Source of the DNA: Halomonas sp. BDJS001
GTDB taxonomy: Bacteria > Pseudomonadota > Gammaproteobacteria > Pseudomonadales > Halomonadaceae
Assembly: GCF_026104355.1 (NCBI RefSeq)
Contig: NZ_CP110535.1
Location: 1,054,001-1,118,000 of the forward strand
DNA: 64,000 nt
Direction of reading: 5' to 3'
The notes beneath the pieces were generated by a model. The model saw only the letters and a list, made by a program, of their open reading frames with translations, was not told where the DNA came from and ran no database searches. Positions 8,656-16,176 of the stretch are shown in pieces. The translations under genes were made by a program, and so were the position numbers. The stretch's first letter is position 1; the number at the start of each line of letters is the position of its first letter.

Positions 8656-9987
8656 ATGTTTAACACCAACCCCAAAGATGCTTTACCCCCCATGCGCGCG
8701 GGCGAACGGGAAAGCCGTGCCGGGGGTGAGCAATATTGTTTGAGTCCGCTACCCCTACCCACAGATAGCGAGTACGCGGTAGATGTGGCGCATATCGATG
8801 TGCACCACGATGGTGTCACAATGGATATTCGCCAGGGCGCTAGCCCCGACACCATGATGACGGCAGGGCATATGTTAAGTGGGTTAGCGTTATTTATGAA
8901 CGGTTTCGGCTTGCTACTGCTTATGATTGCCGTTGCCAAAAACTCGTTGTACGACATGGTGTTTATAGGATGGGGGGGAGGACTATATTTTGTTTTCCTG
9001 TATGTGTTTATTCTTAGCATTGTCTGGATCAATACGCTACTTAAGCGTATGCCGCCTATTCGCCTAAACCGTCAGCGACGTGAAGTTGCTTTTGTGGTAG
9101 ATCCCCCAGGTCGCTTTTGGCTTCCCGCGCCTCAAAACCTTTGGTTAACGTCTACAGTGGGCCTAGCCGCAGCGGCTCCGGGTTTTATGGGGGTGATTGA
9201 AGTGGGTGAATGGCTGCGCGGTGCCCGGCCGAGTTTCCCTGTCGGTTTGACGCTACTGCATATCGGCGCCCTGGCTTTTTTCTACGTTTACCCACCGGTT
9301 TATGACGCCACCTGTCGGCTATTCAAACGCGAACGGCGCACGGTATTGGTGCCCTGGGAAGATGTCGTCGCGATGTGTGCCTTTAACCCTGGCCTCGGGC
9401 CAGGGGCGATCACAGGCTTTGGTTGGAGCTTTGCGCTGGTGCCGCCTGACCCGCAGCGCCCTGGTTACACGCTGCCAGGTGCGGGCATTATGGTCGGCGT
9501 CGGTGGTCTGCCCGGTGCGCTAGCCCAGTGGGAGTATATTCGCCGCTTTATGGAAGAGGGGGCTGATGCGATTACCCCCTCCGCCAGAGAGTGGGGCGTC
9601 GAGTGGTACAACGCCTATGTGGCCCGTGAAAAAGCTGAATGCGAACGCACTAACGACCCCGCCCGCTGGCGGCGCTTTCGGCGCAAGCGACTCTGGGAGC
9701 ATGCTCGCTTTGCTCACTGGTACACCGAATACCGTATGAAGCATATCCTCCCCAAAGCCGTGCCCAGCGACTGGCTTGCCGAGTGGTCAAAACCCCTGCC
9801 TGAATCCCAATGGGCTAAGCCATCGGCGGCGCTTAACGAACTTAGTGAGCAGCTGCGCGCGGCTTACCAGCGCGGCGAGAAATTTATTGAAATGGGCGAC
9901 ATCGAAAATCGCTTTGGGATGGTGGTACCCGCTGCAAGACAACAGGCTTACCCCACCTTTCCCTTTAGGCGTGGTAGTTCACGGTAA
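8656..9987 (+). CDS. DUF6708-like membrane protein, putative immunity protein
   Basis: Predicted to protect the producing cell from the upstream effector. The 443 residues contain four hydrophobic segments in two pairs, at about 74-95, 102-130, 162-182 and 195-218. A soluble region follows with VPWEDVVAMC near residue 235, a pattern I associate with DUF6708 proteins found beside VasX/BTH_I2691-type effectors. AAGGAAG precedes the ATG, and only 13 bp separate it from the effector, so the two are co-translated. A membrane immunity protein fits an effector acting on the inner membrane. The C-terminal 150 residues are rich in Arg and Trp and have no recognised motif. Immunity is inferred from position and topology. 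Confidence 0.72.
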   Translation: MFNTNPKDALPPMRAGERESRAGGEQYCLSPLPLPTDSEYAVDVAHIDVHHDGVTMDIRQGASPDTMMTAGHMLSGLALFMNGFGLLLLMIAVAKNSLYDMVFIGWGGGLYFVFLYVFILSIVWINTLLKRMPPIRLNRQRREVAFVVDPPGRFWLPAPQNLWLTSTVGLAAAAPGFMGVIEVGEWLRGARPSFPVGLTLLHIGALAFFYVYPPVYDATCRLFKRERRTVLVPWEDVVAMCAFNPGLGPGAITGFGWSFALVPPDPQRPGYTLPGAGIMVGVGGLPGALAQWEYIRRFMEEGADAITPSAREWGVEWYNAYVAREKAECERTNDPARWRRFRRKRLWEHARFAHWYTEYRMKHILPKAVPSDWLAEWSKPLPESQWAKPSAALNELSEQLRAAYQRGEKFIEMGDIENRFGMVVPAARQQAYPTFPFRRGSSR

Positions 9988-10095
9988 TTGTTTAACACCA
10001 ATCCCAGCAGCTTTGCCCCCATGCACACAGGAACGCGAAAACCAGGGGCGAACAGTAATGCCTCTGCTTCTAACGAACGTATAAAGAGCTACTAA
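9988..10095 (+). pseudogene. Decayed second copy of the immunity gene 5' end
   Basis: Immediately after the immunity gene stop, a 35-codon frame starting with TTG reads LFNTNPSSFAPMHTGTRKPG, close to the immunity protein's own start MFNTNPKDALPPMRAGERES. DNA identity is obvious over about 60 bases (GTTTAACACCAA, then GCTTT, CCCCCATG, GGCGAAC) and fades after the first 25 codons, ending at TAA 10093-10095. It has no start ATG or ribosome binding site of its own. This is what remains after a tandem immunity-gene copy was lost, or after recombination at the end of the effector/immunity unit. Confidence 0.62.
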
Positions 10096-10183
10096 CAGCC
10101 CACTTTGGTAAGTCCGAAAGGGTTGTACTAGCCTTATGTGGCACATAAATGCTTCACGTTAAGCCAAACAGGAGGGTGAGACG

Positions 10184-11020
10184 ATGCCAATGCTGAGCGT
10201 AGGAACGGAACAGGGCACGCCGGTTGAGCTTTATTACGAAGTGCGCGGGGCGGGTAAGCCCGTGGTGCTGATTCACGGTTGGCCGCTGAGTGGTCGCTCG
10301 TGGGAAAAGCAGGTGCCAGCGTTAGTCGAGGCGGGTTATAAGGTGATTACCTATGACCGCCGGGGCTTTGGCGGGTCAACCCAGGCCGACGGTGGCTACG
10401 ACTATGACACGCTCGCGTTAGATCTCAAGAAACTGATCGAGACGCTGGATCTGCACGATGCCACCCTGGTGGGCTTTTCCATGGGCGGCGGGGAAGTGGC
10501 GCGCTATCTTTCCAGCTACGGCACGGCGCATGTCCATAAAGCCGTTTTTGCTGCGGCGGTGCCACCTTACCTGTATAAAGCCGATGATAATCCTGAAGGC
10601 GGTCTTGATGATGCCACCATCAATCAGTTCCTTGAGGGCGTAAAAGATGATCGCCTTGCCTTTCTGGAGGAGTTTACCAAGAGCTTCTTTAACGCAGGCG
10701 AGCGCAGCAATTTAGTCAGCGAACCGAATCGGCAGTACCATCGCAATATTGCCGCCTTTGCGTCACCCCAAGCGACCTACGACTGCATAAAAGCCTTTAG
10801 CTACACCGATTTCCGCAAAGACCTGACCAAGATCGATATACCCACATTGGTGCTGCACGGCGACTCAGATGGCATCGTGCCCTTTGAAGTCAGCGGTAAA
10901 CGGGCCCAGGAGCTACTGCCCAATGCGCAAACGCAAGTGATCAAGGGCGGGCCTCATGGTCTCAATGCTACCCATCCTGATGAGTTTAATCAGGCGCTTA
11001 TTAGCTTTTTGAATGAATAA
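10184..11020 (+). CDS. Alpha/beta hydrolase, non-heme haloperoxidase/arylesterase type
   Basis: Cytoplasmic serine hydrolase of the cofactor-free haloperoxidase family, which in practice hydrolyses esters and can make peracids. Visible catalytic features are the oxyanion-hole motif VVLIHGWPLSG (about residue 30), the nucleophile elbow GFSMGGGEV (Ser near residue 99), the acid in LVLHGDSDGIVPFE (about 228) and the final His in GGPHGLNATHPDEF (about 257). The length of 278 matches the family. A strong AGGAGGGTGAG lies 4 bp before the ATG. It stands alone between the T6SS island and the nitrite reductase genes and is followed by a hairpin shared with the convergent nirD. Confidence 0.94.
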   Translation: MPMLSVGTEQGTPVELYYEVRGAGKPVVLIHGWPLSGRSWEKQVPALVEAGYKVITYDRRGFGGSTQADGGYDYDTLALDLKKLIETLDLHDATLVGFSMGGGEVARYLSSYGTAHVHKAVFAAAVPPYLYKADDNPEGGLDDATINQFLEGVKDDRLAFLEEFTKSFFNAGERSNLVSEPNRQYHRNIAAFASPQATYDCIKAFSYTDFRKDLTKIDIPTLVLHGDSDGIVPFEVSGKRAQELLPNAQTQVIKGGPHGLNATHPDEFNQALISFLNE

Positions 11021-11041
11021 CGTTTGAGAGTAACGGCTACT

Positions 11042-11076
11042 AACAACAACGCCGCCCTAATGGCGACGTTGTTGTT
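11042..11076. terminator. Bidirectional intrinsic terminator
   Basis: AACAACAACG (11042-11051) pairs with CGTTGTTGTT (11067-11076), with an inner GCC/GGC stem. The T-rich right side serves the hydrolase gene, and the A-rich left side gives a weaker U-tract for nirD arriving from the other strand. Confidence 0.7.
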
Positions 11077-11098
11077 TTAACAAAGCTAATCAATGTGG

Positions 11099-11520
11099 CT
11101 AACCCTCCACCCACACTTCATCACCTTTAAACTCAATCTTCCAGGTACGTAGTTTGACGTTCTCATCTTCTAGGCACTGGCCATCTTCAAGGCGGAAGTG
11201 TTGCTTGTAGATTGGGGAGGCGACCACCGGTGCGCCTTTCAGGTCGCCGACAATGCCACGAGCGATCACATTGGCGTTAGAGAAAGGGTCATGGTGGTCG
11301 AGGGCATAGAGTGCGCTGTTTTTGCCGTTTTCCAACCCAGGCAAGTAGAAAATGGCGACCTGGGCGGGCCGTCGGCGGTTTCCAGCCAGGCGGCGATGCC
11401 AGAGAACGCTACCAGATCATCTTTGGTACACACTTTTTGCCATGCGCTACTGCTTTCAAAAGCCTCGCTGTTAGGGGTGTCTACCATATCCATCTCTTTT
11501 TTCAGTGCCGTTGCGGTCAT
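11099..11520 (-). pseudogene. nirD: Nitrite reductase small subunit NirD, single-base frameshift
   Basis: Rieske-like small subunit of assimilatory NADH-nitrite reductase. The N-terminal part (from ATG 11520, with GAGG upstream) reads into WQKVCTKDDLVAFSGIAAW and ends with ETADGP. The rest, beginning around YLPGLENG and running through DHHDPFSNANVIARGIVGD to the stop, lies in the other frame. One base is missing within the GC run at about 11363-11370; restoring it would read ...ETADGP-AQVAIFYLPG. As written, translation stops after 84 residues with only about 52 genuine. NirD proteins normally have about 105-130 residues, and the restored one fits. It follows nirB on the same strand 58 bp downstream. 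The break may be a real mutation or an assembly error. Confidence 0.86.
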
Positions 11521-11578
11521 GGGTTGCCTCGTTTTTATTCAGTATCAGTGTCTTTGCCCGTGTCAGGGCCCAGCGTGC

Positions 11579-14086
11579 TTAAGCGGGGCGCAGCTGGCCG
11601 CGTTCGGAGGTCATGATGATTGACGGATCCGGGCGGTCATCGTTGACGAAGCTGCGGAAGCGCTTGAGCTTCTCCGGGTCGCTGATAGCGTCGGCCCATT
11701 CACACTGGTAGGTATCCACCACGGTTTGCATCTGACGCTCCAGCTCGTCGTTGATGCCTAAGCTGTCTTCCAGAATCACCTCTTTGAGGTACTCCAGGCC
11801 GCCGTCGAGGTTTTCGCGCCATACCGAGGTGCGCTGCAAGCGGTCAGCGGTGCGCACGTAGAACATCAGGAAGCGGTCAATGGTGCGGTAGAGCTGCTCG
11901 TCGTCCAGGTCGGTGGCGAACAGTTCGGCGTGGCGGGGGCGCATGCCGCCGTTACCGCACACGTAGAGGTTCCAGCCGTTTTCGGTAGCGATAATGCCGA
12001 TGTCTTTGCTCTGGGCTTCGGCGCACTCGCGGGTGCAGCCGGAAACGCCAAACTTGATCTTGTGCGGTGAGCGCAGGCCCTTGTAGCGGTTCTCTAACTG
12101 AATCGCCATGCCGACGCTGTCCTGCACGCCGTAGCGGCACCAGGTGCTGCCCACGCAGGATTTCACCGTACGCAGTGACTTGCCGTAGGCGTGCCCCGTC
12201 TCGAAACCTGCAGCAATTAGCTCGCCCCAGATATCCGGCAGGTCTTCCAGGCGGGCGCCGAACAGGTCGATGCGCTGGCCGCCAGTCACTTTGGAGTAGA
12301 GGTTGTATTTTTTGGCCACTTCGCCCAGCACAATCAGCTTGTCTGGGGTGATTTCGCCGCCGGCAACACGGGGCACCACCGAGTAGGTGCCGTTCTTCTG
12401 CATGTTGGCCATAAAGGTGTCGTTGGTATCCTGCAAGGGGATGTGCGCCGCGTCGGTGATCGGCTCGTTAAAGCAGGAGGCCAGAATGGATGCCACGGCG
12501 GGTTTGCAGATATCGCAGCCCAGGCAGTGTGTGTCCTGATTGCCGTGTTTAGCGATCAACTCACTGAAGGTTTTGATACCTTCCACGCGCACAATGTCAT
12601 AAAGCTCCTGGCGGGTATGGGCGAAGTGCTCGCAAATCGATTTATCGACTTCGACGCCGCGGGCTTCCAGCTCATGATCCACCACGCTTTTAAGCAGCGC
12701 GGTACAGCCGCCGCAGCCGGTGCTGGCTTTGGTATCGCCTTTCACCCCGCCTAAATCTATCGCACCCGCATCAATGGAGGTGCAAATATCGCCCTTGGAG
12801 ACGTTATGGCAGGAGCAGATAGTGGCGGTTTCCGGTAGCGCGCCAGGGCCGAGGGTGGGGGCTGCGCCGCTGCTTTGGGGCAGGATTAGCGAAGCGGGTT
12901 CATCGGGGAGTTCAATACGGTTTGAGTAGTACTGTAGCAGCGTGTCATAAACGCCGTTGTCGCCCACCAGCATGGCGCCGAGCAGCTTTTTACCATCGCT
13001 GGAAACCACCAGCTTGCGATACTCCTGCTTGATGGGATCCAGATAGCGGAACATCCGCGCGCCGGGGTTCTGATTACCATGGGCGTCACCAATAGAGCCT
13101 ACGTCAACGCCCATTAGCTTAAGCTTGGTGCTCATGTCGGCACCGCTAAACTGGGTGTCACCGCCAATCAGCGTCGAAAGCGCCGCTTTGGCCATCTGGT
13201 AACCGGGGGCCACAAGGCCAAAAATGCTCTGGTTCCAAAGTGCCACTTCGCCAATGGCGAGAATGGCCGGGTCGCTGGTGAGGCACTGGTTATCCACCAC
13301 CACTCCGCCGCGCTCGCCAATCTCTAAGCCGCACTCCCGGGCCAACTGGTCGCGGGGGCGAATGCCTGCCGAGAACACAATCAGGTCGGTTTCCAGCACC
13401 TTGTCGTCTTGGAAGACCATACGGTGGCGGCTGGTTTCGCCATCCTCAATACGCTGGGTGGCCCGTTCTAGAAGGACCTGTACGCCCAGGGCTTCGATTT
13501 TTTCCCGCAGTAGCTCGCCGCCTTCGTTATCCACCTGCATAGGCATTAGGCGAGAGGCGAACTCTACTACAGCGGTATCCAGGTTCAACCCGCGCAGGGC
13601 ATTTGCCGCTTCAAGGCCCAGCAAACCGCCGCCCACGACCACGCCGGTGGTGGCGTTTTCGGCGGCCGCTTGGATGGCGTCTAGGTCGTCCAGAGTGCGG
13701 TACACCAAACAACCATCGCGATCGTTACCGGGAATCGGCGGTACAAAGGGGAAAGAACCGGTGGCCAGCACCAGGCGGTCATAGGGGTATCGCCCTTGGT
13801 CGGTGATGACCTCTTGCTGGTCGCGGTCGATCTCAATCACAGCTTCGCTTGTGCGCAGTTCCACACCGCTGGTGGCGTAGTAATCCGCCTCGCAAAGCGC
13901 TAGCGAATCGGCATCGCGACCGCTGAAGTATTCAGATAAGTGCACCCGGTCGTAGGCGCGGTGGCGCTCTTCACCAAACACGGTGACCTGAAAGCGCTCA
14001 AGGGCGCCGTTATCGACAAGCTGTTCGACCAGGTGGTGGCCGACCATGCCGTTACCAATAATAATAAGCTGCTGTTGGGTAGACAT
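11579..14086 (-). CDS. nirB: Assimilatory nitrite reductase [NAD(P)H] large subunit
   Basis: Six-electron reduction of nitrite to ammonium in the cytoplasm. The 835 residues show an N-terminal FAD/NAD-binding oxidoreductase (GNGMVGHHLVEQL at the start, GLLGLEAANAL near 155), a BFD-like [2Fe-2S] domain (CSCHNVSKGDI near 420, then GCGGCTALLKSV) and the C-terminal siroheme/[4Fe-4S] domain (CVGSTWCRYG and SGCTRECAEAQ, about 630-685). Length and domain order are typical for NirB. Its ATG directly follows the stop of the flavoprotein gene (TTAAATG), so translation is coupled. Expression should depend on the leader terminator at 15482-15544. Confidence 0.98.
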   Translation of the reverse strand: MSTQQQLIIIGNGMVGHHLVEQLVDNGALERFQVTVFGEERHRAYDRVHLSEYFSGRDADSLALCEADYYATSGVELRTSEAVIEIDRDQQEVITDQGRYPYDRLVLATGSFPFVPPIPGNDRDGCLVYRTLDDLDAIQAAAENATTGVVVGGGLLGLEAANALRGLNLDTAVVEFASRLMPMQVDNEGGELLREKIEALGVQVLLERATQRIEDGETSRHRMVFQDDKVLETDLIVFSAGIRPRDQLARECGLEIGERGGVVVDNQCLTSDPAILAIGEVALWNQSIFGLVAPGYQMAKAALSTLIGGDTQFSGADMSTKLKLMGVDVGSIGDAHGNQNPGARMFRYLDPIKQEYRKLVVSSDGKKLLGAMLVGDNGVYDTLLQYYSNRIELPDEPASLILPQSSGAAPTLGPGALPETATICSCHNVSKGDICTSIDAGAIDLGGVKGDTKASTGCGGCTALLKSVVDHELEARGVEVDKSICEHFAHTRQELYDIVRVEGIKTFSELIAKHGNQDTHCLGCDICKPAVASILASCFNEPITDAAHIPLQDTNDTFMANMQKNGTYSVVPRVAGGEITPDKLIVLGEVAKKYNLYSKVTGGQRIDLFGARLEDLPDIWGELIAAGFETGHAYGKSLRTVKSCVGSTWCRYGVQDSVGMAIQLENRYKGLRSPHKIKFGVSGCTRECAEAQSKDIGIIATENGWNLYVCGNGGMRPRHAELFATDLDDEQLYRTIDRFLMFYVRTADRLQRTSVWRENLDGGLEYLKEVILEDSLGINDELERQMQTVVDTYQCEWADAISDPEKLKRFRSFVNDDRPDPSIIMTSERGQLRPA

Positions 14087-15439
14087 TTAAGCCGCCTCCG
14101 ACGTTGTATGAGAAGAGTGTTTTGAAGAAGATTGTTTTGAAGAAAGCTCAGAATAATCAGGGCTGTGTTGAGATGCTTCGCGTAGCACCTCGACATCAGC
14201 ACCACCAAACAACAAGGCTTGGCGGTAAGCGTTGAGATCGGTGCCCGCGAGCGCCTGCTCGAAGTACCAGGGGCCTTGGCTGGTGTCGCCGTAAAGCACC
14301 GCGCCTTCAATCTGGCCGTCGCGTAGCAGCAGGCGGCGGTAGTCACCGCGCTCAATGTCGTGGTAATTCAGCACTTCATGCTCGGCGCTGGCCTCGGTGG
14401 GGCCAAAGGCGTAGAGCGCTACACCGCTAATTTTGAGTTTGGTAGCGCTGGGAGCATCCGCGTAGCCTTGGGTATGCGTGCCGCACAGCGTCGCGGCGAG
14501 CACTTCTACCTGACGCCAGATCGGCTCCACAAGGCCGTAGGTGGTGCCATCGAACTGGCAGCACTCGCCCAGCGCTGAGATCGCTGGGTCGCTGGTGGTG
14601 AGCCATTCGTCCACCACAATAGCTCGATCCGTGCGCAGATCTGCCTGGCGGCCAAGTTCCGCATTAGGGGTAATGCCCGCGGCAACGATTACACTGGAGG
14701 CGTTCAACTGGCGGCCATCGGTAAGATGCACCTTAGCTACCCGGCCTTGGGCGTCGCTTTCTAGTCGTGCTAGCTGGGCACCGGTGATAATGTTCAATCC
14801 GCGTTGAGTGAGGGTGTCTTTAAGCAGGTGCGCGGCGGTGGTATCCAACTGGCGGTTCATCAACCGCTCGCTGCGCTGGAGCACGCTGACGTTGATACCG
14901 TTGCCACGCTTACGTAGCCCTTCAGCCGCTTCAAGACCGAGGAGGCCGCCACCAATCACGACAGCGTCGCCGCCGCGCTGAGCAATGCCCTCAAGTGCTT
15001 CGGCATCTTGCAGGTCGCGAAAGCCGTGTACGCCCTCAAGTTCAATCCCGGGAACATCGGGCAGCGCTGGGCGTGATCCGGTGGCGATGACCAAATGATC
15101 GTAATCAAGCGATCGCCCGCTATCGGTGGTCAACGTTTGGCTTGCGCGATCAAGCGTCTCGACCTTTTCACCCAGTATCAGGTTGACGCCCTGTTCGGCG
15201 TACCACGCGGTGTCGCGCAGCATAAGTGCATCCTGCTGCATTTCACCGGCCAGCAGTGGTGAAAGCAGAATACGGTTGTAGGCAGGGCTCGGCTCTGCGC
15301 CAATCACCGTGATGCGCTGGGGGCGTGTGGGCTGTTTTACCAAAGCCTCGATTAGGCGGTGGCTTGCCATACCATTGCCAATGATCACCAGATGGTCGTT
15401 TTGATGGTCGTTGGGCGAGCACCGGGAAGTGGTTTCCAT
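14087..15439 (-). CDS. NasC-like FAD/NAD(P)H oxidoreductase, nitrate reductase electron donor
   Basis: Flavoprotein of the rubredoxin/nitrite reductase-like family, most likely the NADH-oxidising partner of NasA. From the ATG at 15439 (GAGGAG upstream) it has 450 residues: an FAD motif LVIIGNGMASHRLIEAL near the N-terminus, an NAD motif VVIGGGLLGLEAAEGL near 155, and ALGECCQFDG near 275 for FAD closure. It lacks the BFD-like [2Fe-2S] domain seen in Klebsiella NasC, but NasA here carries one at its own C-terminus, so the iron-sulphur relay may be supplied in trans. The Ser/Lys-rich tail is unstructured. First gene after the nir leader, coupled to nirB. Assigned by family and position. Confidence 0.88.
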   Translation of the reverse strand: METTSRCSPNDHQNDHLVIIGNGMASHRLIEALVKQPTRPQRITVIGAEPSPAYNRILLSPLLAGEMQQDALMLRDTAWYAEQGVNLILGEKVETLDRASQTLTTDSGRSLDYDHLVIATGSRPALPDVPGIELEGVHGFRDLQDAEALEGIAQRGGDAVVIGGGLLGLEAAEGLRKRGNGINVSVLQRSERLMNRQLDTTAAHLLKDTLTQRGLNIITGAQLARLESDAQGRVAKVHLTDGRQLNASSVIVAAGITPNAELGRQADLRTDRAIVVDEWLTTSDPAISALGECCQFDGTTYGLVEPIWRQVEVLAATLCGTHTQGYADAPSATKLKISGVALYAFGPTEASAEHEVLNYHDIERGDYRRLLLRDGQIEGAVLYGDTSQGPWYFEQALAGTDLNAYRQALLFGGADVEVLREASQHSPDYSELSSKQSSSKHSSHTTSEAA

Positions 15440-15481
15440 GGGTGGCTCCTCTGTGTCTTTGCGGCTGCTTGAGCACCAAAC

Positions 15482-15593
15482 AAAAAACGCCCCTGTCTCG
15501 CATCCCTTTGCAAAGCATTGCAAAAGTGTGCGTAACAGGGGCGTCGTTGCCCGATAGCGTTTTTTAAACGCGCGACAACCGCCATTGGCTGTC
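15482..15593 (-). promoter_or_regulatory. nir operon leader: hexaloop hairpin plus intrinsic terminator (ANTAR/NasR target)
   Basis: Reading the minus strand, a 7-bp stem GACAGCC/GGTTGTC (15574-15593, one wobble pair) closes the six-base loop AATGGC, with A at position 1 and G at position 4 as ANTAR proteins require. About 30 bases later a strong terminator forms: ACGCCCCTGT pairs with ACAGGGGCGT (15487-15496 with 15535-15544), followed by six U. The terminator sits before the first gene (start 15439), so transcription would stop unless antitermination occurs. A second hexaloop is not clear; TTTGCA/TGCAAA with loop ATGCTT inside the terminator is the only candidate and lacks G4. NasR encoded at 47976-49253 is the obvious regulator. 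Confidence 0.65.
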
Positions 15594-16009
15594 AGCTGAT
15601 TAAAAATCTTACTCCGTAATAAGCAAGGAACTAGCCAACTGGCCATTAACCATCTTTTATATAATTATTTCAGTTGCTTAGGTTTGGTGGTTGGATTGCT
15701 GGCGGCACGGCTCTGCGCATAGGCTGCACAGCGATGGTGCGAAAAGGGCGGTAGCGTGCACCCTCACATGCCATTTAACGTGCGCATAGTGCTAAAAAGC
15801 GTGCCGCGTGATGATTCGTTGTTTTTTTAACCATCTGTTTTTAAATAATTATTTTTAAATAGTGCGGTTTTCGGCTTGGCTCTTGCAGCTGTCAGGGCAA
15901 TAAGTGAGTTAACAAGGGATAAGCGCTCATTGCTTGGCGATGGCAGCGAACAACTCCAAAGCCGTTAGAAAAATAACTCGCCGTTAGAAAATGTGTAGCT
16001 GTTAGTAAA
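15594..16009. promoter_or_regulatory. Divergent nir/nas promoter region, AT-rich
   Basis: About 400 bp without a gene, containing the start sites for both nitrate assimilation transcripts. It is AT-rich in patches (15651-15670 and 15825-15865, with two TTTTTAAATAATTA-like stretches) and contains a direct repeat CCGTTAGAAAA near 15963 and 15981. I looked for a sigma-54 -24/-12 element; GGCACGGCTCTGC near 15704 comes close but its spacing is one base short. No promoter can be called with confidence. Confidence 0.4.
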
Positions 16010-16141
16010 TCTTCATTTGTTTGAAGAGACTATTGTAAAGAGTAAGGCACCGATGAAGGTGCGCTGTGGCAACGACGTCCAGCCCTCTTCTCTTAATACG
16101 TTGATAGAGCGTATTAGAGAACGGGACTGGACGTTTTTTTT
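16010..16141 (+). promoter_or_regulatory. nasA leader: two hexaloop hairpins and intrinsic terminator
   Basis: Two tandem hairpins with six-base loops come first: TCTTCA-TTTGTT-TGAAGA (16010-16027) and GCACC-GATGAA-GGTGC (16047-16062). Both have G at loop position 4 but not A at position 1. A terminator follows: ACGTCCAG (16075-16082) pairs with CTGGACGT (16127-16134), enclosing a second stem TAATACG/CGTATTA, then eight T. The nasA ATG is 35 bp further on. The arrangement matches ANTAR-controlled leaders, although the loops fit less well than those ahead of nir and narK. The terminator itself is clear. Confidence 0.62.
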
Positions 16142-16176
16142 ATGCCTGGCGCTAATGAGCAACCCGAGGAGTAGCT

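Noticed and set aside
15695..15725. Possible sigma-54 promoter in the divergent nir/nas region
   Set aside because: GGCACGGCTCTGC has the right flavour, but the GG-to-GC distance is one base short of the required spacing.
15963..15991. Direct repeat CCGTTAGAAAA as a CRISPR or iteron start
   Set aside because: Only two copies, short, AT-rich and without regular spacing.
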